A DNA stretch of 64,000 nucleotides from an uncultured Clostridium sp. (GTDB lineage: Bacteria; Bacillota; Clostridia; Clostridiales; Clostridiaceae), in contig CAIFEX010000005.1 of assembly GCA_903789665.1 (NCBI GenBank), positions 62,001-126,000 on the forward strand, given 5' to 3'. The position numbers were made by a program, and so were the translations under genes. Numbering within the stretch: the stretch's first letter is position 1; the number at the start of each line of letters is the position of its first letter. The notes under the pieces were generated by a model that was not told where the DNA came from, did no database searches, and worked only from the letters and a program-made list of their open reading frames with translations. Positions 19,264 to 28,304 of the stretch are shown here, in pieces.

Positions 19264-20002
19264 ACAAGCTTTGATAAACGAAATTGAAAAATTATATAAA
19301 AAGAAAAAAGCTGCGGCAGCAGTCGTACTTTCCCTGATCTTTATCGTATTCGGGCAGATTTTCATATCACTTGTAAGAAATAATTTTGGCGTACAGGGAG
19401 TTTCCAGCAGTGAATTTCCCCTGCTCATTCTTTCCATAATTATAAACATCCTGCTTCCTCTTTTTGTAGCACTCGTGACTATAGATAGCTTCTGCGGTGA
19501 ATTTTCTCAAAACACCATGAAAATAACCCTGACAAGACCCATTACCAGATTGAAACTGTATTCGGCGAAAATAGCATCCATATGCATATTCATATTCTCC
19601 ATACTGGTGTTGTCCATGATATTTTCCATAATATCGGGCCTTATATTTAATTCAAATTCCTTCAATCTTTCAGACATATTTAAAATAACAATTTCCTATA
19701 TAGTGACCCTTTTTCCCATGGTAATTCTATGTCTTGTGATTGTCCTGCTTGCAAATATATTTAAAAATGGAATAGCAGTATTCTTTCTGTCGATACTTGT
19801 ATTCATTGCCTTCAAATCAATGGAAATCTTCTTTCCTGCTTATTCTGGAATTTTCTTTACATCCATGTTCGGATGGTATAATCTGTGGATCATGGACAAT
19901 ATTCCTCTTTTAAAAATTTTTCGGGAATTCATGATGATGTTAAGCTATGCTATAATATTGTATACAGCTGGATACTACATATTTGACAATAAAGATTTCT
20001 AA
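19250..20002 (+). CDS. ABC transporter permease (BcrB-like)
   Basis: A 250-residue integral membrane protein with about six hydrophobic segments (for example near residues 20-40, 60-80, 105-125, 145-170, 175-195 and 225-245). The loop SFCGEFSQNTMKITLTRPIT after the second segment is the conserved piece of ABC-2-type permeases. It pairs with the ATPase just upstream through overlapping reading frames. Substrate unknown; antimicrobial peptides are the likeliest by analogy. Confidence 0.85.
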   Translation: MIEFKQALINEIEKLYKKKKAAAAVVLSLIFIVFGQIFISLVRNNFGVQGVSSSEFPLLILSIIINILLPLFVALVTIDSFCGEFSQNTMKITLTRPITRLKLYSAKIASICIFIFSILVLSMIFSIISGLIFNSNSFNLSDIFKITISYIVTLFPMVILCLVIVLLANIFKNGIAVFFLSILVFIAFKSMEIFFPAYSGIFFTSMFGWYNLWIMDNIPLLKIFREFMMMLSYAIILYTAGYYIFDNKDF

Positions 20003-20021
20003 CATAATGAAAGGAATAAAA

Positions 20022-21503
20022 ATGGATATAAAAAAACGCCTTATCATCTACAATAACCTGACAATAATAGTTCCACTCATGGTTACAGGTATAGTTGCCC
20101 TGATATTTATATTTGTTTCCTCAAAATTTTTCAACACCAATATAACTTACAATGATTTCAAAAAAGTTTCCATCGTAAAATCGGAATTGTTAGATGTAAC
20201 CAACGATATAGCAAAATCAGGTACCAAAAGTATAAAGGGAGATCGGGAATTTCAAAAATATCTGACTGAAAAACTTTCCGCTGTAAACGGGAAAATTATA
20301 ATAATCAAAAACGGAAATGTCGAATTTTCTTCACAGGATCTGGAGAAAATCGACATAGCAAAATCTTTGAGGGAATCGGACAGAAAGTTGAAAAATCATC
20401 TGCAGATAGATAATATTTACTATTCAATTGACAGATTCCCCTTGATATTCAGGGACGGAACTCCCGGTAAAGTTATATTTCTAGTTCCATCTGCAGTGAG
20501 ATCGAATATTCTTAAAAATTTTATCATAACCATACTGCTTACATTTCTTATCAGTTTTGCTTCAATGAGTGTAATCATATCTTATATATTTTCCAAAAAG
20601 ATACTGGAACCCATCACCCTTTTAAAAAAAGCTACGGCGGAAATAAGCCGGGGTGACCTGAATTTCAGAATTGTGGAAAGCGGAGACAGAGAGGTAAGGG
20701 AACTCTGTGCTGATTTTGAAAAAATGCGAATACAACTCAGGGATTCTGTGAGAATGAGGATGAAATACGATGAAAACAGGAAAATGCTCCTATCAAGCAT
20801 ATCCCATGATTTAAAGACCCCCATAACTTCTATAGAAGGTTATGTACAGGGAATTTTGGACGGAGTGGCAAGTACTCCACAAAAACTGGAACACTATTTG
20901 AAAACCATATATTCTAAAGCAGGGCAGATGAACTCCATGATAGATGATCTGCTCTTATATTCCAAACTAGATCTCAAACAAATTCCCTTCAATTATGAAA
21001 AAACAGATATTGTAGAATACTTCAACTATTATATTTCAGAAAATGAACCCGAGCTTGAAAAATCCAACATAAAAATCAAACTGGAAAATGATCTTAAAAA
21101 TTCAAAATATGTTATGATAGATAGAGAAAGATTTATGAGAGTAATATTAAATATCATAGGCAACTCAAAAAAATATATGGACAAAACCCGCGGACAGATA
21201 ACTATATTTTTGAGAGAAACCAATCTAAGTATTATAATTGAAATAAGAGACAATGGCTGCGGAATCAGCCAGAATAATGCAAATAAAATTTTCAACAGAT
21301 TTTACAGGGAGGACCCATCGAGAAACAGTATAGATGGAAGCGGTCTGGGGCTTGCCATATCAAAACAGATTGTAGAAGGTCATAATGGAAAAATATGGGC
21401 TATTTCCCATGGAACCGATGGTACAAGCATAATAATATCCCTCGGTAAAATTGCAAATACTATGGACAAGAGAGGTAATTATGAAAAAAATTTTAATAAT
21501 TGA
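20022..21503 (+). CDS. Two-component sensor histidine kinase
   Basis: Membrane kinase with two transmembrane segments (about residues 12-34 and 166-190) enclosing a roughly 130-residue external domain, then HAMP (residues 190-245), HisKA with SSISHDLKTPITS (phospho-His about 262) and a full HATPase domain: N box IGNSKKYMDK, G1 IRDNGCGIS, F-like KIFNRFYRED, G2 GSGLGLAIS. ATG 20022 is chosen because AAAGGA precedes it, although the frame is open from 19983. The end overlaps the response-regulator gene by 23 nt. Confidence 0.9.
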   Translation: MDIKKRLIIYNNLTIIVPLMVTGIVALIFIFVSSKFFNTNITYNDFKKVSIVKSELLDVTNDIAKSGTKSIKGDREFQKYLTEKLSAVNGKIIIIKNGNVEFSSQDLEKIDIAKSLRESDRKLKNHLQIDNIYYSIDRFPLIFRDGTPGKVIFLVPSAVRSNILKNFIITILLTFLISFASMSVIISYIFSKKILEPITLLKKATAEISRGDLNFRIVESGDREVRELCADFEKMRIQLRDSVRMRMKYDENRKMLLSSISHDLKTPITSIEGYVQGILDGVASTPQKLEHYLKTIYSKAGQMNSMIDDLLLYSKLDLKQIPFNYEKTDIVEYFNYYISENEPELEKSNIKIKLENDLKNSKYVMIDRERFMRVILNIIGNSKKYMDKTRGQITIFLRETNLSIIIEIRDNGCGISQNNANKIFNRFYREDPSRNSIDGSGLGLAISKQIVEGHNGKIWAISHGTDGTSIIISLGKIANTMDKRGNYEKNFNN

Positions 21504-22170
21504 AGATGATTTGAGCATAGCGGAACTCCAAAGGGATTACCTGGAACTGGAAGGATTTGAAGTTACAATATGTACAGATGGCATGGAAGGCTTAAATACA
21601 CTCAAAAAATTCGAATTTGATCTTTTAATTCTGGACATAATGCTTCCCAAAATAGACGGATACAGTATTCTGCGTAGCATACAGGATAAAAAAGACATTC
21701 CCGTACTTTTGGTTTCCGCCAAAAAAGAGGAAATAGACAAGATAAAGGGTCTCACTTTAGGTGCGGATGACTATATCACAAAACCTTTCAGCCCAAGCGA
21801 ACTGGTTGCAAGAGTAAAATCCCACATTAAAAACTATGAGCGGATAAAAAATAAATTCACTTTAAAGTTTTCCAAATTAAACATAAGAGGGCTCGAAATA
21901 TTAAAGGACTCCAGGCAGGTATTCGTAAATGGAACTGAAGTTTTCCTGGCCCAAAAGGAATTTGATCTCCTTCTTTACATGGCCCAAAACCCCAACATAG
22001 TCTTCAGCCGTGAAGAATTATTCGAAAACATATGGGGACTTGACTCAATGGGAGACAATGCCACAGTCACAGTACATATAAGAAGAATAAGGGAAAAAAT
22101 AGAGTTTGACCCATCACATCCGCAATATATAGAAACAGTTTGGGGCGCAGGATATAGACTTAGAAGCTGA
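21481..22170 (+). CDS. OmpR/PhoB-family response regulator
   Basis: A 229-residue DNA-binding regulator. The receiver has the acidic pair IIEDD, phospho-acceptor Asp 52 in LILDIMLPK and Lys 101 in DDYITKPFSP; the C-terminal winged helix ends IETVWGAGYRLRS. ATG 21481 gives the correct receiver start, after GAGGTAATT. It overlaps the kinase gene, so the pair is translationally coupled. It probably controls the upstream ABC exporter. Confidence 0.93.
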   Translation: MKKILIIEDDLSIAELQRDYLELEGFEVTICTDGMEGLNTLKKFEFDLLILDIMLPKIDGYSILRSIQDKKDIPVLLVSAKKEEIDKIKGLTLGADDYITKPFSPSELVARVKSHIKNYERIKNKFTLKFSKLNIRGLEILKDSRQVFVNGTEVFLAQKEFDLLLYMAQNPNIVFSREELFENIWGLDSMGDNATVTVHIRRIREKIEFDPSHPQYIETVWGAGYRLRS

Positions 22171-22485
22171 ACATGCGATTGCCAATTGACAATGTACAAT
22201 TGATGAAAGTTTGCAGCTGTAAATCCTAATTTCACACAAATCCAGGTTCATTTCCGATTTCCGAATCATCAGCTGAAACTCCGCTCAAAATAAACCTTGC
22301 CACCAGTTCATTTCTACAAACTGGCACCGATTCTGCCCACTGTATTTGTTCACGATTTGTTCATGACCCCCGGGGGTTGCCTGTCCACTCCAATTTACAT
22401 CTTTATATTCGAAAGGCTTGAGGCTGTTATATTATACTTTATTTAGGGTACACTATAATCAAGTTTAGAAAGAGGAGGTGGTGTT
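22171..22485. other. Spacer with a dispersed repeat
   Basis: About 315 nt without a gene. It starts with a small direct repeat (CAATTGA twice near 22190-22205). It contains the 46-bp repeat annotated separately. A TATAAT at 22454-22459 may be the -10 of the following gene, though no good -35 is visible. On the minus strand a frame without stops for about 50 codons covers the repeat, with no start codon or ribosome site, so I do not call a gene. Confidence 0.4.
22344..22389. repeat. 46-bp dispersed repeat, copy 1
   Basis: This segment matches 54345-54390 in the same orientation with about four mismatches. Its centre is a perfect palindrome CCCCCGGGGG inside TTCATGACCCCCGGGGGTTG. It lies about 100 nt before a gene with a disrupting insertion. 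It may be the relic of a mobile element or a binding site. Confidence 0.7.
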
Positions 22486-24536
22486 ATGAATAATTCAACA
22501 AATATACCCAATAGATTAATTAATGAGAAAAGTCCTTATCTATTACAACACGCCTATAATCCTGTGGACTGGTTTCCCTGGGGAGATGAAGCATTTAACA
22601 AGGCTAAGTTAGAAGATAAGCCTGTCTTTTTATCTATTGGGTATAGCTGAATTGGTTCATGAAAAACACGTGTCACTGGTGCCACGTTATGGCTCATGAA
22701 AGCTTCGAAGATTCAGATGTGGCCAAAATACTAAACGATAATTTTGTCTCCATAAAAGTGGATAGAGAAGAAAGGCCCGATATAGACAGTGTATATATGA
22801 AAGTCTGTCAAGCATTTACAGGAAGTGGCGGGTGGCCTCTTACAGTAATAATGGCTCCGGATCAGAAACCTTTTTTTGCCGGAACTTATTTTCCAAATGA
22901 GGATATAGATGAATCTCTGGGCTTGAAAAGCATACTCGAATACCTTTCCTCAGCCTGGAAAGACAATAGAAATCAGCTGTCGGAGATAAGCGGCTCCATA
23001 ATAAATTCAATAGCAAAATCAAATAAGAATCCCATAAGAGGTATTTCAAAGGACATATCACAAGAGGCTTTTTCTGAATTAAAGCACAGTTTCGACAGCC
23101 TGTACGGAGGATTTGGCAGTTCTCCAAAATTTCCTATTCCCCATAATCTTTTTTTCCTCATGAGGTATTTTTACATAACTAAAGACAGCTCCTCCCTTGA
23201 AATGGTGGAAAAAACATTGGACTGCATGCAAAGAGGCGGAATATACGATCATGTAGGATATGGATTCAGCCGCTATTCCACGGACAGAAAATGGATTGTT
23301 CCGCATTTTGAAAAGATGCTCTATGACAATGCACTGCTGGCCATGGCCTATACAGAAGCTTTCCAGATAACATCAAACAAAAGGTATTCGGAAACAGCAG
23401 AGGATATACTCACCTATGTTTTAAGGGACATGACTTCAAATAAAGGTGTTTTTTATTCTGCAGAAGATGCGGACTCCGAAGGTGAGGAAGGCAAATTCTA
23501 TACATGGTCTCCGGAGGAAATAAAAAAGATATTGGGAGACAAAGACGGCAATAAATTCTGTTACTATTTCAACATAACACCTTCCGGCAATTTTAAAGGC
23601 AAAAGCATACCCAATCTAGTAGGTTCTTCCATTCCAAATGGAGACTTGAACTCCATGAAAAACTGCAGAAAAAAATTATTCGAAGTAAGAAAAAATAGGG
23701 TCCATCCATTTAAAGACGACAAAATTTTGACTTCCTGGAACGGACTTATGATTGCAGCCCTGTCTATAGCCGGAAGAGTTTTGAACAATAAAAAATATAC
23801 CGCAGCTGCAAAAAAAGCAGTGGATTTCATTTTTAAGGAACTAACTGGAGAAGACGGGCGTCTGCTGGCAAGCTACTGCAGGGGGAAACCCTCCCCTGCC
23901 GGTTACCTGGACGACTATGCCTTCCTAATCTGGGGACTTATAGAACTGTATGAATCGACTTACAATCCAGAATACCTTGAAAAAGCTCTCGGGTTAAATG
24001 AAGATCTCATAAGATTTTTCTGGGATGAAAAAGACGGAGGTTTCTTCCTCTACAGCAGCGACAGCGAACAGCTGATCACCAGGCCGAAAGAAATATATGA
24101 CGGTGCAATTCCCTCCGGGAATTCTGCAGCCCTGCTGAATATGATTAGATTGTCACATTTAACTCCGGTATATGACTTCAAGGATAAAATTGAAAAACTA
24201 CTTAAAAACTTTGCCGGTGAGATAAACAGTTTCCCCTCGTCATATTCCTTTTTACTGTGCGGACTATTGTTTTACAAATATCCAACCAGGCAAATTATTC
24301 TATCGGTCGGCAGCAATACTGAAGACACGAAAAGAGCAGTGGCCCTGATAAACAAAAAATATAATCCATTTTCCATTTCAATTTTGTATTCCCATCTAAA
24401 TGAGAATTTGGAAAATATATTTCCTTACATCAAGAATTACATGGCCATAAGGGGGAAAACCACCGTATACATCTGTGAAAATTTCACCTGCCGCAAACCC
24501 ATTACAGACATGAATTTGTTGAAAGACATACTATAG
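22486..24536 (+). pseudogene. yyaL: YyaL/SPATA20-type thioredoxin-domain protein, broken by a 20-nt insertion
   Basis: The family (DUF255 thioredoxin-like domain plus an alpha/alpha barrel) is about 670-690 residues. The frame starts at ATG 22486 after GAGGAGGTGG and runs 54 codons to LSIGYS, where TGA follows. The frame resumes exactly at TCHWCHVMAHESFEDSD, so removing 22648-22667 (20 nt) would restore a 676-residue protein without losing a codon. The remainder (PWGD, CHWC, HFEKMLYDNA, DADSEGEEGKFY motifs) is intact. An ATG at 22659 could restart translation and keep the CHWC site, but it has no good ribosome site. Its role in the cell is poorly known. Confidence 0.85.
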
Positions 24537-24547
24537 ATTCCAGAATC

Positions 24548-24587
24548 AAGGTGGTCCCTGTGGAAATATTTCCACAGGGACCACCTT
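24548..24587. terminator. Strong bidirectional hairpin between convergent genes
   Basis: A perfect 40-nt palindrome (arm AAGGTGGTCCCTGTGGAAAT) lies between yyaL (plus) and the DUF3867-like gene (minus), both ending within 15 nt of it. T-runs are short, but the stem is very strong. It is likely to stop transcription from both sides. Confidence 0.8.
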
Positions 24588-24595
24588 CTCTGAAA

Positions 24596-25168
24596 TCAAT
24601 ATTGAAAAGTTTTTGTATTTTCACATAGAGATACTTGAAGCTTTTTATTTTTCACCACTTTTTTATAAGAACATAAGAATTCATTCAATTCAGGATCTTT
24701 AAGATCTATTTTCCCGCCGCTCTTCAAGAGAAGTTTTTCATCACTTATAAATACATCCAAATCATTTAGGGAACTTTTTACATGATAGGTAACCATTACC
24801 ATGCTTCCCATTTTGCTTTTATATTTATCCTGAAAACTCATCTTCTTCCTCAGGTCTTCATAATTATTACTGTCTTCCATGGAAGGCACATCAATGCCCA
24901 TGCTTTTCATCTGCCTTGCCACATCTTCCATGTCAAATCCATATCTTTTCATAAGTTCCTTCTGGATATTAAATAATTTTTCCTGAGATATGTTGTTTTT
25001 CTCCATATATTCTTGAATATTTTTATAAAAATCACTCATAGAAAGTCTTCCCTGAGACATATCATAAGAAAGCCCATACACATAGTCTTCAAATTTCTGA
25101 ACATCTTTTTCCCGGGCTTTATTTTTAATATCATTAAAATTTACAATTCTGCTTTCTTTATCATCCAT
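24596..25168 (-). CDS. DUF3867-like conserved clostridial protein
   Basis: A 190-residue soluble protein. The pattern RIVNFNDIKNKAREKDVQKF, then DFYKNIQEYMEKNNISQEKL and KELMKRYGFDMEDV, fits a clostridial family I recall as DUF3867; I am only moderately sure of that number. The N-terminal half is helical and charged, and the C-terminal half is beta-like (MVMVTYHVKSSLNDLDVFIS). The function is unknown. It is a single gene facing yyaL across a strong terminator. Confidence 0.65.
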   Translation of the reverse strand: MDDKESRIVNFNDIKNKAREKDVQKFEDYVYGLSYDMSQGRLSMSDFYKNIQEYMEKNNISQEKLFNIQKELMKRYGFDMEDVARQMKSMGIDVPSMEDSNNYEDLRKKMSFQDKYKSKMGSMVMVTYHVKSSLNDLDVFISDEKLLLKSGGKIDLKDPELNEFLCSYKKVVKNKKLQVSLCENTKTFQY

Positions 25169-25337
25169 AAAAATCCTCTCTCTTTCATATAAGATATTTT
25201 ATCACATAAACCAACAGGCTAATACCCCTTTATATATTAATTTTATCAAAATTTGCAATACAATACTACTAAACTATTTATTTTCTAAAAAAACAATATT
25301 ATAATTAATACAGTAGACTGACAAATGGAGTGATTTT

Positions 25338-26573
25338 ATGGAAATTTTCATTATATTACTTATAATAGCAAATATAATTTTAACATTTACACTGCTTGTT
25401 AAGAGGAACAATAATATCAATTCAAAAGATATATCAAATTTGTTTACAAATATGGGCTCTGCAATAAAAGATGAATTTTCGAGAAACAGACAGGAAAACA
25501 GCTCTTTAAAAACCGAGAGCAATATGGAGCTTTCGAACAATCTTAAAAATATTTCCGATATACAGAAAAACCAGCTCGACAGTTTTTCAAAGCAGCTTTT
25601 ATCACTTACAAATTCAAATGAAAAAAGTCTTAACAAAATGAGAGAAACAATAGAAACACGAATTCTAGGACTGCAAAACGAGAACAGTAAAAAACTGGAT
25701 GAAATGAGAAGCTTGGTGGATGAAAAACTCAACAAATCTCTTGACAAGAAACTCAGCACCTCATTTTCATCCATAAGTCAAAGGCTGGAAATACTCTACA
25801 AGAGGCTGGGTGAAATAGGGAGCCTCGCAAACGGTGTCGATGATTTAAAAAGAGCCCTTACAAATATAAAGGTAAGAGGTATATTCGGAGAAATTCAACT
25901 TAATTCCATATTGGATGATATTTTGACAAAAGAACAATATAAAACAAATGTTGCAACAAAAAAAGGCAGCAGTGAAAGAGTGGAGTTTGCCATTAAAATT
26001 CCATCTAAAGATGAGAAAAGAGAGTTTATATACCTGCCTATCGATTCAAAATTTCCCCAGGAGGATTATCAAAAATTACTGGACGCGGAAGAAAAAGGGG
26101 ACAAATCTCTATTTGAGCAATCGAAAAAAGCCCTTATTACCAGAATAAAATCCGAAGCCCAGGATGTCAATAAAAAGTATTTAGATCCTCCAAACACCAC
26201 GGATTTCGGAATAATATTTCTGCCCACAGAGAGCCTCTATTCAGAAGTAGTAAAAGAAGCCGGCCTCATGGAAAAACTGCAGAGGGACTACAAGATCGTA
26301 ATAACGGGTCCTTCCACAATTTCAGCCTTCTTAAACAGTCTTCAAATGGGATTTAGGACTCTTGCAATCGAAAAACGTTCCAGTGAAGTCTGGGAACTTT
26401 TAGGTGCTGTTAAAACTCAATTTTCCAAATTTGGCGGTATTCTTGAAAAAGCCCAGAAAAAACTTCAGGAAGCCAGCAATACTATAGAAACAGCTTCAAG
26501 AAAATCCAGAACTATAGAGAGAAAATTAAAATCTGTTGAGGAACTGCCTTCAGATAAAAGCAAATCCATTTAA
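25338..26573 (+). CDS. rmuC: DNA recombination protein RmuC
   Basis: RmuC proteins limit DNA inversions at inverted repeats and carry a PD-(D/E)XK-like nuclease core. An N-terminal membrane anchor (about residues 1-20) is followed by a long coiled coil (about residues 30-150) and the conserved RmuC core: VRGIFGEIQLNSILDDIL, VEFAIKIPSKD, YLPIDSKFPQEDY, IIFLPTESLYSEVV and GPSTISAFLNSLQMGFR. It is 411 residues, usual length. The start has TGGAGTGA upstream. Confidence 0.92.
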   Translation: MEIFIILLIIANIILTFTLLVKRNNNINSKDISNLFTNMGSAIKDEFSRNRQENSSLKTESNMELSNNLKNISDIQKNQLDSFSKQLLSLTNSNEKSLNKMRETIETRILGLQNENSKKLDEMRSLVDEKLNKSLDKKLSTSFSSISQRLEILYKRLGEIGSLANGVDDLKRALTNIKVRGIFGEIQLNSILDDILTKEQYKTNVATKKGSSERVEFAIKIPSKDEKREFIYLPIDSKFPQEDYQKLLDAEEKGDKSLFEQSKKALITRIKSEAQDVNKKYLDPPNTTDFGIIFLPTESLYSEVVKEAGLMEKLQRDYKIVITGPSTISAFLNSLQMGFRTLAIEKRSSEVWELLGAVKTQFSKFGGILEKAQKKLQEASNTIETASRKSRTIERKLKSVEELPSDKSKSI

Positions 26574-26598
26574 ATTCAAGCTGAAAGAAGGTTTAAGC

Positions 26599-28278
26599 AT
26601 GCATGGTCATAATAAAGGAAACGAACAAATTTATTTAAGGGCTCTGAAAGGGGCAGATATAGTGCTCTGGGAATGGAATATAGAAAATAACGCACTGTTT
26701 TTTTCCAATAATTTTAATCGTATAATTGAAAATATCGCGGGTGATTTCGAGGATCCCTTTGATTTTATTCAGAAAACTGCCGTCAATGCCGATATGGTAA
26801 GTGCAAAAAATGATCTCATATTTTTCCTCAACGGAAATGCTTCACTGTATAAAAGTGAGTTCAGAATTTCAACCAATACTGCAAAAGTAAAATACATATT
26901 CATAAGGGGAAAGGCTTTTAGAAACCAGCAGGGAAACATCAGCTCAATATCTGGAGCTATAAAAGACGTTACGGAAAAAAAGGCAATGGAAAAACACATA
27001 AATCACCTGGCATATTATGATTCCCTAACAGATCTCCCAAACAGACTCTTATTTGTAAACGACCTCAAAACAGCCCTGAACAATTCCTCAAAAGGTGCAT
27101 TGATGTTCATAGACATAGATAATTTCAAACTGGTAAATGACACTCTCGGTCATGATTACGGCGATCTGCTGTTGATAATTTTTTCACAGCTGATTGTCGC
27201 CTGTATAAAAGGTTTTGGAAAAATGTACCGTATAAGCGGAGACGAATTCATGATATTGGTTAAGAAATTCAATTCACCTGATGAACTGCTCAAGTTATGT
27301 GAGAAGATATTCTGCTATTTAAAAAATCCATTTGAAGTCAAGAACAATGAAATACATGTAACAATAAGCATGGGAATCACCCTATTTCCAAAAGACAGCA
27401 GGGATATAGGCGAATTATACAAATATGCCGACCTAGCATTATACCGGGCAAAGGTTAAGGGGAAAAATACATTCACTTTTTTCCAGCGCAGTATATTCAA
27501 TTCCTACCGCAGAAAAAATGATATCAAAGAGGAATTGAAAACTGCGATAAAAAATAGAGAATTTTATATACAATACCAGCCCCAGGTAAATACTGCAAAA
27601 AATCAGATAACAGGATTTGAAGCTCTGCTCAGATGGCAGAATTCGCGGCTCGGATTCGTACCCGCCTCTGAATTTATTCCCATAGCTGAAATGACAGGAA
27701 ATATTGTAGAAATTGGAGAATGGGTCCTGGAATCAGTGTGCAAGACAATCTGTGAAATGGGCTCAAAAAACTACATATTAAAAAAGATCTCGGTAAACGT
27801 TTCCCCAATCCAGTTAAAGAAAGATGATTTTGCAGACAAATTCATAACTACATATGAAAAATACAATATTCCCCCTTCCCTGCTGGAAATTGAAATAACG
27901 GAGGGCACTTTAATAGATCTATTCAATTATAAAATTGAAACCATAAACAAACTTCTGAAAACAGGAGTCAAAATCTCCATAGATGATTTTGGGAAAGGTT
28001 ATTCTTCATTAAATTACCTGACCACACTGCCAATAAATACAATAAAAATAGATAAGTCATTTATTGACAATATATATGATAAAAAAAATAAATCCATAAT
28101 AAAATGCATGATTGATCTATCGAAATCATTGAATTATGAAATAATCGCCGAAGGTGTTGAAACCAAGAAACAGCTGAACTTGCTTTCAGAAATTGGATGC
28201 AATATAATTCAGGGATACTATTTCAGCAGACCACTTTCCCCGGATAAAGCGGAAAAATTTTTAATTGAAAAAATATAA
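26599..28278 (+). CDS. Cyclic-di-GMP turnover protein with PAS-like, GGDEF and EAL domains
   Basis: The protein (559 residues from ATG 26599, with GAAAGAAGG upstream) has a PAS-like N-terminal sensor (about 1-140), a GGDEF domain with the active-site variant SGDEF in YRISGDEFMIL, and an EAL domain with FEALLRWQ, EITEGTL, DDFGKGYSSL and IAEGVETKKQL plus GYYFSRPL. The EAL catalytic set looks complete, so phosphodiesterase activity is likely. Cyclase activity with Ser in the first position is possible but uncertain. There are no transmembrane segments. It is followed after about 26 nt by a hybrid kinase, probably one transcript. Confidence 0.92.
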   Translation: MHGHNKGNEQIYLRALKGADIVLWEWNIENNALFFSNNFNRIIENIAGDFEDPFDFIQKTAVNADMVSAKNDLIFFLNGNASLYKSEFRISTNTAKVKYIFIRGKAFRNQQGNISSISGAIKDVTEKKAMEKHINHLAYYDSLTDLPNRLLFVNDLKTALNNSSKGALMFIDIDNFKLVNDTLGHDYGDLLLIIFSQLIVACIKGFGKMYRISGDEFMILVKKFNSPDELLKLCEKIFCYLKNPFEVKNNEIHVTISMGITLFPKDSRDIGELYKYADLALYRAKVKGKNTFTFFQRSIFNSYRRKNDIKEELKTAIKNREFYIQYQPQVNTAKNQITGFEALLRWQNSRLGFVPASEFIPIAEMTGNIVEIGEWVLESVCKTICEMGSKNYILKKISVNVSPIQLKKDDFADKFITTYEKYNIPPSLLEIEITEGTLIDLFNYKIETINKLLKTGVKISIDDFGKGYSSLNYLTTLPINTIKIDKSFIDNIYDKKNKSIIKCMIDLSKSLNYEIIAEGVETKKQLNLLSEIGCNIIQGYYFSRPLSPDKAEKFLIEKI

Positions 28279-28304
28279 TATAATTTTGGGAGGAATTTAA
28301 ACTT

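Noticed and set aside
22659-24536. Calling the 625-codon downstream part of yyaL an intact gene
   Set aside because: The N-terminal 54 codons with a strong ribosome site lie in place just upstream; the family protein begins there, and the inner ATG lacks a ribosome site.
27229-27252. SGDEF in the GGDEF domain as proof of an inactive cyclase
   Set aside because: Some proteins with a changed first Gly keep activity, so inactivity cannot be claimed from this alone.
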